Positions 1 through 5,097 of a stretch of 5,097 nucleotides of DNA are shown here, in pieces; position 1 is the first letter of the stretch, and every line of letters starts with the position of its first letter. Under the pieces are notes generated by a model. It did no database searches and had not been told where the DNA came from. It worked only from the letters and a program-made list of their open reading frames with translations. Origin of the DNA: Actinomycetales bacterium (GTDB lineage: Bacteria; Actinomycetota; Actinomycetes; Actinomycetales; Cellulomonadaceae); assembly GCA_012514545.1 (NCBI GenBank), contig JAAZAC010000268.1, positions 1 to 5,097 on the forward strand. The letters run 5' to 3'. A program made the position numbers and the translations under genes.

Positions 1-305
1 ACGACGCCGTGCCGCGCGCGCCGCAGCGGCAGCCGCACCTCGGTCTCGGGGTGGGCGCGCAGGTTGCGCAGCCACTGCGCCGACTCGTGCGTGGTGCACC
101 AGACGTCGCCGTCGATCACGGCGTAGTTGACGGGCACGAGCATCCGGCGGCCGCTCTTCCGGCCCACGTGGACCAGCAGCATGATCGTGCCGGTGATCGG
201 CGGCAGGCAGCTCGGCAGGGCGCCGAACGTCCAGCGGTACATGCGGATCATGTGCGGGTTGAGCCGACGGAACGTCGGCTTCAGCGCCTCGAACTGGCTG
301 CTCAC
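1..305 (-). CDS. Nitroreductase family deazaflavin (F420)-dependent oxidoreductase, N-terminal part (runs off left edge)
   Basis: The 101 visible residues begin MSSQFEALKP and match the N-terminal half of the DUF385 / Ddn-like family (PF04075), split-barrel proteins of actinobacteria that typically bind the deazaflavin F420 and reduce nitro-compounds, quinones or other acceptors. Seen directly: the family core GRKSGRRMLVPVNY at residues 48-61, where the family usually shows G-R-[RK]-S-G followed by a short strand, then a DGDVW turn (66-69) and WLRNLRAHPETEV at 78-90, the typical 'W..NL.A.P...V' motif. I chose the GTG at 303-305 because an excellent Shine-Dalgarno (AGGGGAGG, complement of 311-318) sits 5 nt upstream; ATG codons at residues 19 and 22 would cut into the conserved N-terminal helix. 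The C-terminal part is missing only because the window ends. It follows the YdeI-like gene by 72 bp on the same strand with no obvious terminator between, so cotranscription is likely. F420 use and substrate are family inference, since some relatives bind other cofactors. Confidence 0.88.
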   Translation of the reverse strand, partial: MSSQFEALKPTFRRLNPHMIRMYRWTFGALPSCLPPITGTIMLLVHVGRKSGRRMLVPVNYAVIDGDVWCTTHESAQWLRNLRAHPETEVRLPLRRARHGV

Positions 306-377
306 GCGGGCCTCCCCTGCCTCCCGACGCATCGTGGCATCGCGGGGGCGGTCCGCGCGGGCGGTTCGTGCGCCGGT

Positions 378-1010
378 TCAGCGGCCCTCCGGCCGCGCCT
401 TCTGCGGGTACGGGGTCTCGCCGCGCGCGAGCCTGGCGACGAGGTCGGCGATGCGCCGCGCCCGGGTCTCGGGCCGCTTGGCCTGCGTGACCCGGTAGTA
501 GAGCGCGAACCGGTTGCTCTTCGTCAGGACGTCGAACCACGCCAGCGCGTCGGGGTTCGCGGCGATCGCGGCGAGGAGGTCCTCGGGCATCTCCGCGGTG
601 GCCTGGCTGCCGTAGGCCGCGTCCCAGCGCCCGTCGGCCTTGGCGCGCTCGACCTCCGCGCGGCCGGCGTCGGTCATCCGGCCCTCGGCCTCGAGGCGGG
701 CGACGATGCCGACGTTGCGCGCGGACCACGGGGACCGCGGACGGCGGGGCGTCCAGCGCTGCAGCGTCGTGTCCTCGTCGCGCCGGAGTGCCTGGCCGTC
801 GATCCAGCCGAAGCAGAGCGCCTCGTCGAGGGCCTCCTCGCGGCTCGGTGCGGGGACGCGACCGGCCTTCTTGCGCTGCACCAGCCAGACCCCGCGCGAG
901 GTCGCGTGGTGCTCGGCGAGCCACGCGCGCCAGGCGGCGGCGTCGGGCACGTGCAGGACCGGCAGGTCGGTCGGCTCGGGGCTCGGGGCGGCGGGTGCGG
1001 CGTCGGCCAT
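378..1010 (-). CDS. YdeI/OmpD-associated family protein
   Basis: This 210-residue protein belongs to the YdeI/OmpD-associated (OmdA, PF13376) family, which has been linked to bacteriocin protection and outer-membrane porin function in enterobacteria; its biochemical role in Gram-positives is unknown. Recognisable family blocks appear in order: an N-terminal W..WL..HH..S.GVWLV (27-44) followed by a basic KK, EALDEALCFGWIDGQ (59-73), the PRRPRSPWSARN stretch (88-99), LEAEGRMTDAGRAEVERAK (106-124) with GRWDAAYG (127-134), and near the C-terminus AKRPETRARRI (177-187). Length is normal for the family. The first ~15 residues are an Ala/Pro-rich extension with no signal peptide, so the product should be cytoplasmic. 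The ATG at 1008-1010 is preceded by GGTGAG (complement of 1019-1024) at 8 nt. It heads a probable two-gene unit with the oxidoreductase downstream and is divergent from the Dph6-like gene. The family assignment is confident, the function is not. Confidence 0.93.
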   Translation of the reverse strand: MADAAPAAPSPEPTDLPVLHVPDAAAWRAWLAEHHATSRGVWLVQRKKAGRVPAPSREEALDEALCFGWIDGQALRRDEDTTLQRWTPRRPRSPWSARNVGIVARLEAEGRMTDAGRAEVERAKADGRWDAAYGSQATAEMPEDLLAAIAANPDALAWFDVLTKSNRFALYYRVTQAKRPETRARRIADLVARLARGETPYPQKARPEGR

Positions 1011-1126
1011 GCCCCATGCTCACCCGGGCGGCCGACACGCGGCCAGGTCGTGTGCGAGGGTCGGACGGCCGGGTCGGGACCCGGCGCTCGGCCGGCAGGG
1101 CGGGCCGACGACGGGACGGAGGGACG
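1011..1126. promoter_or_regulatory. Divergent intergenic region with inverted repeat, presumed back-to-back promoters
   Basis: These 116 bp separate the start codons of the YdeI-like gene (minus) and the Dph6-like gene (plus), so promoters for both must lie here or overlap the genes. The clearest structure is a perfect 8-bp inverted repeat, GCCGGGTC (1068-1075) and GACCCGGC (1078-1085), with only 2 bp between arms. A weaker 6-bp repeat, TCGGCC (1088-1093) and GGCCGA (1103-1108), follows. I cannot identify a convincing -10/-35 pair in this GC-rich stretch. The repeat could be an operator or an RNA hairpin in the leader of the plus-strand gene; GC-rich palindromes also arise by chance in such DNA. 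Confidence 0.4.
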
Positions 1127-1780
1127 ATGCGCGCGTTCTGCTCGTGGAGCGGCGGGAAGGACGCGGCGCTCGCGCTGCACCGGGCGCGGGAGGCCGGCGT
1201 CGTCGTCGAGCACCTGGTGACGACGATGGTCGAGGACGGCACGCGCAGCCGCTCGCACGGCCTGCGGGCCGACGTGCTGCGCGCGCAGGCGGCCGCCGTC
1301 GAGGTGCCGATCACGCTCGTCCCGACGAGCTGGGCGGACTACGAGGCGCGCTTCACGGCCGCGGTGGCGGAGCTGCGCGCGGCGGGCCTGACGGCGGGCG
1401 TGTTCGGCGACATCGACCTCGACGAGCACCGCGCGTGGGTCGAGGGGGTGTGCGCGCCGCTCGGCGTGACCGCGCTCGAGCCGCTGTGGCAGCGGCCGCG
1501 GGCCGAGCTGCTCGCGGAGCTGTTCGCCGCCGGGTTCCGCGCGCACGTCGTCGCGGTGCGCGCCGACCTCGCCGACCGCCTGCCGCCGGACCTGCTCGGC
1601 CGCCCGCTGGACGACGACCTCGTGGCGCGCCTCGCCGCGGCGGGCGCGGACCCGTCGGGCGAGCTCGGGGAGTACCACACGGTCGTCGCGGCCGGGCCGG
1701 TGCTGGCCGCCCCGCTGCCGCTGCGGTTCGGCCGGGTCGTCGAGCGCGGCGGGTACCGGGTGGTCGACGTCGAGGTCTGA
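1127..1780 (+). CDS. Dph6-like PP-loop ATP pyrophosphatase (diphthine-ammonia ligase family)
   Basis: The 217-residue product is an adenine-nucleotide alpha-hydrolase (PP-loop) protein of the PF01902 / diphthine-ammonia ligase family. In archaea and eukaryotes Dph6 uses ATP and ammonium to amidate diphthine on elongation factor 2; bacteria do not make diphthamide, so the bacterial substrate is unknown and the eukaryotic name should not be read as function. Seen directly: the PP-loop SWSGGKDAALALHRA starting at residue 6 (SGGKDA at 8-13), SHGLRADVLRAQA (43-55), FGDID (93-97), EPLW (118-121) and GELGEYHT (178-185), all in the family order. The family is usually about 215-240 residues, so the gene is complete. 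The ATG at 1127 is preceded by GGAGGG (1118-1123) with a short 3-nt spacing; the reading frame stays open far upstream, but starting earlier would place the PP-loop away from the N-terminus, where it always lies. It is convergent with the DUF2332 gene 41 bp downstream. Confidence 0.93.
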   Translation: MRAFCSWSGGKDAALALHRAREAGVVVEHLVTTMVEDGTRSRSHGLRADVLRAQAAAVEVPITLVPTSWADYEARFTAAVAELRAAGLTAGVFGDIDLDEHRAWVEGVCAPLGVTALEPLWQRPRAELLAELFAAGFRAHVVAVRADLADRLPPDLLGRPLDDDLVARLAAAGADPSGELGEYHTVVAAGPVLAAPLPLRFGRVVERGGYRVVDVEV

Positions 1781-1782
1781 CC

Positions 1783-1816
1783 GGCCGACCGACGTCGCCG
1801 GTCAGCCCGGTCGGCC
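1783..1816. terminator. Candidate bidirectional terminator hairpin between convergent genes
   Basis: GGCCGACC (1783-1790) and its exact complement GGTCGGCC (1809-1816) extend by one further G-C pair (1791/1808) to a 9-bp stem with a 16-nt loop. It occupies most of the 41-bp gap between the stop codons of two converging genes, the expected place for a shared terminator. There is no T-run on either side, which is common for GC-rich actinobacteria but leaves the role inferred. Confidence 0.55.
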
Positions 1817-1821
1817 CCCGC

Positions 1822-2943
1822 TCAGCCGCGCCAGGACACCCACGAGCCGTGCGGGTGCGACCAGCCGCGCACGGCCGCGGGCAGCTCGGCGCCGTCGCGC
1901 CACGTGCGCGCCCCGAGCACCGTGTCGGGGGCCGCGGCCTCGCCGAGCCAGTCGGTCGGCTCCACGTCCGGCAGGCCGGGCGCGCACCCCGGCGGCTCGG
2001 CGGTCAGCCAGGAGACCGGGCGGCCGCCCGCGGCGAGCGCCGCGAGGGTCTCGCCCACCTCGGCGCGACGCGGCGGGTCGACGTACGTGAGCGCCCACGA
2101 CGAGAAGACGACGAGGTGGCACCGCCCACCCGCCCGCGCGTCGGCGTCGCGGACCGCGTCGGCGGCGACCGCACCCAGGTCGGCGACCATGTCGCCGCGC
2201 ACGAGGCGCGGCGGGTCCGCACGCAGGGCGGCGACGGCCGCGCGGAACCGGTCCAGGCGCTCGGGCTGGTCGGGCCACAGGCAGGCCTCGAGCCAGCGCA
2301 GCTCGCGGTCGTCGTCGTGCCGCACGGGGTCGAGGTCGAGCCCCACGCGCCCGACGACGCGCGGCAGCCGGAGGCCCTCGACGGAGCCGCCGCGCAGCTC
2401 GCCGTGGCAGCGGACGGGCGACGCGGGGTCGCCGAGCACCGCGGCCCCCGGCGCGCCCGCGGCGCCGACCTCGACGCGGTAGCGGTCGAGGCCGAGGAGG
2501 AGCCCGGCGCTCGTGCCCATCTCGACGAGCGCGACCGGCACGTCCGGGACGTCCGCGGCGGCGGACGCCACGAGCGCGGCGAGGTGCACGGCGCGGTTCG
2601 CCTCGTTGGTCTGCGTCTGCCGGGTGGCGAGCACCTCGCGCAGGGCGTCGGCGTGCGCGAGGGCGGCGGCGCGCACGTCCGGCCAGGGGTCGCCGTCGGG
2701 CACGGGCGCCCCGGTGACGCTCGGGTACCAGCGGGCGGCGCGCAGGTCGGGGTGGGAGAGCACGAGGTCGTGCAGCGCGGCCAGGAGCAGCACCGGCCGG
2801 CGCTGGCCCGGCTGCGCCGCGAGGAGGAGCCCCGCGACGTCGTCGTCGCCCGCGGCGCCGCGGCAGATCGCGGCGTACAGGGTCAGGTCCGAGAAGCTCT
2901 CGGCGAAGCGCGCGAAGGACTCCCGCGCCTCGGCCACCGTCAT
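1822..2943 (-). CDS. DUF2332 domain-containing protein, methyltransferase-like
   Basis: The 373-residue protein fits the actinobacteria- and proteobacteria-wide DUF2332 family (PF10094), whose function is not established. Family blocks seen: FARFAESFSDLTLYAAIC (10-27), the region around residues 49-62 with RRPVLLLAALHDLV, QTNEANRA (111-118), VEMGTSAGLLLGLDRY (140-155), GLDLDPV (201-207), RWLEACLWPDQPERLDRF (216-233), RGDMV (249-253), and a C-terminal HGSWVSW (365-371). The E-M-G-T-S-A-G-L block resembles the glycine-rich motif I of S-adenosylmethionine methyltransferases, so an SAM-binding fold is a fair inference, while activity and substrate are unknown. I chose the ATG at 2941-2943, preceded by GGTGG (complement of 2949-2953) at 5 nt. 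The frame is open back to 3186, but that extension is Arg/Ala/Pro low-complexity, crosses the hsp20 promoter and is not family-like. A GTG three codons upstream lacks a ribosome site. The gene is divergent from hsp20 and convergent with the Dph6-like gene. Confidence 0.9.
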   Translation of the reverse strand: MTVAEARESFARFAESFSDLTLYAAICRGAAGDDDVAGLLLAAQPGQRRPVLLLAALHDLVLSHPDLRAARWYPSVTGAPVPDGDPWPDVRAAALAHADALREVLATRQTQTNEANRAVHLAALVASAAADVPDVPVALVEMGTSAGLLLGLDRYRVEVGAAGAPGAAVLGDPASPVRCHGELRGGSVEGLRLPRVVGRVGLDLDPVRHDDDRELRWLEACLWPDQPERLDRFRAAVAALRADPPRLVRGDMVADLGAVAADAVRDADARAGGRCHLVVFSSWALTYVDPPRRAEVGETLAALAAGGRPVSWLTAEPPGCAPGLPDVEPTDWLGEAAAPDTVLGARTWRDGAELPAAVRGWSHPHGSWVSWRG

Positions 2944-2997
2944 CGCGTCCACCCGCCGACGGTAGCCAGCGCGGGCCGCGCGACGACACGCCCGTCC

Positions 2998-3047
2998 GCC
3001 CGACGGCGCCCCGCGCGCCCGACGGCGGCCCCGCGCGCCCGACGGCG
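2998..3047 (+). repeat. Short tandem GC repeat, three copies
   Basis: The 11-mer GCCCGACGGCG occurs exactly three times, at 2998-3008, 3017-3027 and 3037-3047, giving a repeat period of 19 then 20 bp; the linkers (CCCCGC-like) are also nearly the same. It lies in the non-coding gap between the divergent DUF2332 gene and hsp20. The period variation and exact cores suggest slippage or unequal duplication; a protein-binding role is possible but unsupported. Confidence 0.75.
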
Positions 3048-3078
3048 CCCGCCCCCGAGGTTCCTCACCGCCGTCGGG
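3038..3078. repeat. Inverted repeat abutting the hsp20 operator
   Basis: CCCGACGGCG (3038-3047, part of the third tandem copy) has a perfect 10-bp inverted partner CGCCGTCGGG at 3069-3078, with 21 nt between. A small inner palindrome, GAGG-TT-CCTC (3057-3066), sits within the loop. The right arm ends 7 bp before the HAIR operator of hsp20. It may form a hairpin or cruciform, or be an extra regulator site; since the flanking genes diverge, a terminator has no obvious job here. Confidence 0.5.
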
Positions 3079-3085
3079 AACAAAA

Positions 3086-3106
3086 CTTGAGCCTGATGCG
3101 CTCAAC
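3086..3106. promoter_or_regulatory. HAIR operator (HspR binding site) upstream of hsp20
   Basis: The sequence reads CTTGAGC-N7-GCTCAAC. This matches the actinobacterial HspR-associated inverted repeat, consensus CTTGAGT-N7-ACTCAAG, with exact 7-nt spacing, 6/7 bases in the left arm and 5/7 in the right. HspR is a MerR-family repressor that needs DnaK as co-repressor and releases the site on heat shock. The operator ends 73 bp before the hsp20 ATG, consistent with promoter overlap. It is 143 bp from the start of the divergent DUF2332 gene and could in principle affect that too. Confidence 0.9.
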
Positions 3107-3179
3107 TCTGTGGACGGCGCCCGAGGGCGCCGCCGGAGATGTGTCCAGGCACGGTCGAGCAGTGGAAGGAGTGAGGAGC

Positions 3180-3626
3180 ATGGCACGAGACCTGGTGACG
3201 TGGGATCCGTTCGCCGAGCTGGAGGACGTCCGGCAGACGATGGACCGCATCGTCCGCTCGGCCTTCGGTGACCTCCGGCTGCCCGACCCGGCCCGCGTGA
3301 CGAGCTGGGTCCCGGCGGTCGACATCGAGGAGACGGACGAGGCGTTCGTCGTCGAGGCCGAGGTGCCGGGCGCGCGCCGTGACGACGTCACGGTGGACCT
3401 GCGCGGCAACGAGCTGACGATCCGCGGCGAGGTCACCGAGCGCGAGCGCACCGGCGTCGTGCGCCGTCGTGCCCGCCGGACGGGCCGGTTCGAGTACCGG
3501 GTGACCCTGCCGGCCGACGTCGACGGCGACCGCGTCACGGCGACGCTGCGCGACGGCGTCCTGCACCTGGAGGTGCCGAAGGTCGCCGCGGTCCAGCCCC
3601 GCCGGATCGAGATCACGGCCGGCTGA
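3180..3626 (+). CDS. Hsp20/alpha-crystallin family small heat-shock protein
   Basis: The 148-residue product is a small heat-shock protein, an ATP-independent holdase that forms oligomers and keeps heat-damaged proteins refoldable by the DnaK system. Seen directly: the N-terminal WDPFAELEDVRQTMDRI (8-24) typical of bacterial class A Hsp20, an alpha-crystallin domain from about residue 42 (WVPAVDIEETDEAFVVEAEVPG at 43-64, then DVTVDLRGNELTIRGEV at 69-85), the signature ATLRDGVLHLEVPK (121-134), and a C-terminal RRIEI (141-145) carrying the I-x-I anchor that docks into the neighbouring subunit. Length is normal. The ATG at 3180 has AAGGAG (3166-3171) at 8 nt; an in-frame GTG at 3171 overlaps that site and is less likely. 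A HAIR operator lies upstream, and dnaK follows after 181 bp, so the gene should be heat-inducible through HspR. It resembles the HspR-controlled Acr2/Hsp20 of mycobacteria in type; Streptomyces Hsp18 is instead controlled by RheA. Confidence 0.97.
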   Translation: MARDLVTWDPFAELEDVRQTMDRIVRSAFGDLRLPDPARVTSWVPAVDIEETDEAFVVEAEVPGARRDDVTVDLRGNELTIRGEVTERERTGVVRRRARRTGRFEYRVTLPADVDGDRVTATLRDGVLHLEVPKVAAVQPRRIEITAG

Positions 3627-3650
3627 CGCCGGTTCCCAGGCCAACCGGGT

Positions 3651-3684
3651 GGCCGCCGGCGGCCGGTCGCGGCCGTCGGCGGCC
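3651..3684 (+). terminator. Strong GC stem-loop downstream of hsp20
   Basis: Positions 3651-3665 pair with 3670-3684 in a continuous 15-bp stem containing a single G-U pair (3659/3676) and closing a GTCG tetraloop (3666-3669). It starts 24 nt after the hsp20 stop and ends 16 nt before the first dnaK operator, which is where a terminator isolating hsp20 from dnaK would sit. A short pyrimidine run (CCCCTCC-like) follows instead of a T-tract, so this would be an L-shaped, tract-less terminator or a 3'-end stabilising hairpin; the sequence alone cannot decide. Confidence 0.7.
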
Positions 3685-3700
3685 CCCTCCGCGCGCCGAT

Positions 3701-3721
3701 CTTGAGCCCCCTCGGCTCAAT
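3701..3721. promoter_or_regulatory. HAIR operator 1 upstream of dnaK
   Basis: CTTGAGC-N7-GCTCAAT fits the HspR HAIR consensus with the correct 7-nt centre, 6/7 left and 5/7 right. It is the distal of two operators in the dnaK leader. Its TTGAGC half resembles a -35 element, but the matching -10 is not evident (TGATTT at 3724-3729 is a poor fit). Confidence 0.9.
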
Positions 3722-3727
3722 CCTGAT

Positions 3728-3735
3728 TTGCGCAA
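3728..3735. repeat. Small palindrome TTGCGCAA between the two dnaK HAIR sites
   Basis: TTGCGCAA is a perfect 8-bp palindrome lying between the two HAIR operators in the most AT-rich part of the dnaK leader. It may be part of the promoter (TTGCGC as a -35-like hexamer) or chance. No known regulator site is claimed. Confidence 0.3.
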
Positions 3736-3754
3736 CCCGCCGCCGCTCCGCAGA

Positions 3755-3775
3755 CTTGAGCGCGGCAGACTCAAT
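3755..3775. promoter_or_regulatory. HAIR operator 2 upstream of dnaK
   Basis: CTTGAGC-N7-ACTCAAT is the best HAIR match in the window, 6/7 in each arm with the 7-nt centre. It begins 54 bp after the start of operator 1, about five helical turns, so two HspR dimers could bind on similar faces. It ends 32 bp before the dnaK ATG, so it probably overlaps or lies just downstream of the transcription start. Paired HAIR sites are typical of actinobacterial dnaK operons. Confidence 0.92.
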
Positions 3776-3807
3776 CACCCGCCATCAGTCAACGAAAGGC
3801 ACCGCTC

Positions 3808-5097
<1,290 letters not shown>

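Noticed and set aside
1802..2989. Minus-strand frame overlapping the DUF2332 gene
   Set aside because: Out-of-frame shadow, Arg/Ala/Pro-rich, no family resemblance; the 1822-2943 frame carries all DUF2332 motifs.
640..3090. Very long plus-strand open frame (816 codons)
   Set aside because: It runs antisense through the YdeI-like and DUF2332 genes and out of frame through the Dph6-like gene. The product is Arg/Ala/Gly low complexity, as expected from a stop-poor frame at high GC.
3076..3103. ECF-type sigma promoter (GGGAAC -35) before hsp20
   Set aside because: GGGAAC at 3076-3081 resembles a SigH/SigE -35, but no GTT-type -10 lies at the required spacing; only a weak GCT is present.
3087..3179. 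Hsp20 start at TTG 3087
   Set aside because: It lies inside the HAIR operator; ATG 3180 has a good ribosome site and gives the normal Hsp20 N-terminus.
2944..3186. N-terminal extension of the DUF2332 gene to an upstream start at 3186
   Set aside because: The extra 81 residues are low complexity and would place coding sequence across the hsp20 HAIR and ribosome site; ATG 2943 has a ribosome site and family-like beginning.
3065..3778. Minus-strand open frames across hsp20
   Set aside because: Antisense shadows of the hsp20 gene with Arg/Ser/Thr-rich translations and no motif.
3627..3807. CIRCE element (HrcA site) before dnaK
   Set aside because: No TTAGCACTC-N9-GAGTGCTAA-like sequence is present; only HAIR sites are seen, consistent with actinobacteria where CIRCE controls groE.

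Overview
The window is very GC-rich, codon third positions are almost all G or C, and all five complete or partial accessory genes and dnaK read best as actinobacterial proteins. HspR-type HAIR operators (CTTGAG-type inverted repeats) in front of heat-shock genes are an actinobacterial hallmark, and the DnaK lacks the nucleotide-binding-domain insertion of Gram-negative DnaK. A high-GC member of the Micrococcales, for instance a Cellulomonas-like organism, is a reasonable guess, but the genus is inference only.

Layout. Positions 1-305 (minus) hold the N-terminal part of a deazaflavin (F420)-dependent nitroreductase-family protein that runs off the left edge. Positions 378-1010 (minus) encode a YdeI/OmpD-associated family protein, 72 bp upstream of the first gene and probably cotranscribed with it. 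A 116-bp divergent intergenic region with a perfect 8-bp inverted repeat separates it from a plus-strand Dph6-like PP-loop ATP-binding protein (1127-1780). That gene converges on a minus-strand DUF2332 protein (1822-2943), with a candidate shared terminator hairpin in the 41-bp gap.

The right half is a heat-shock cluster. An Hsp20 small heat-shock protein gene (3180-3626) is followed 181 bp later by dnaK (3808 to beyond the right edge, 430 codons visible). One HAIR operator lies upstream of hsp20 and two lie upstream of dnaK, so both promoters are predicted to be repressed by HspR, whose gene normally sits downstream in the dnaK operon and is outside this window. A strong 15-bp GC hairpin after hsp20 suggests the two genes are separate transcription units that share a repressor. 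A short GC repeat cluster with an inverted copy lies in the divergent gap between the DUF2332 gene and hsp20.

Hsp20 (holdase) and DnaK (ATP-driven foldase) work together: the small heat-shock protein keeps unfolding clients soluble and DnaK with DnaJ/GrpE refolds them. The left-half genes look like ordinary conserved accessory genes with no evident pathway link. I see no mobile element, CRISPR array, tRNA or rRNA, and nothing that amounts to a clearly new system.
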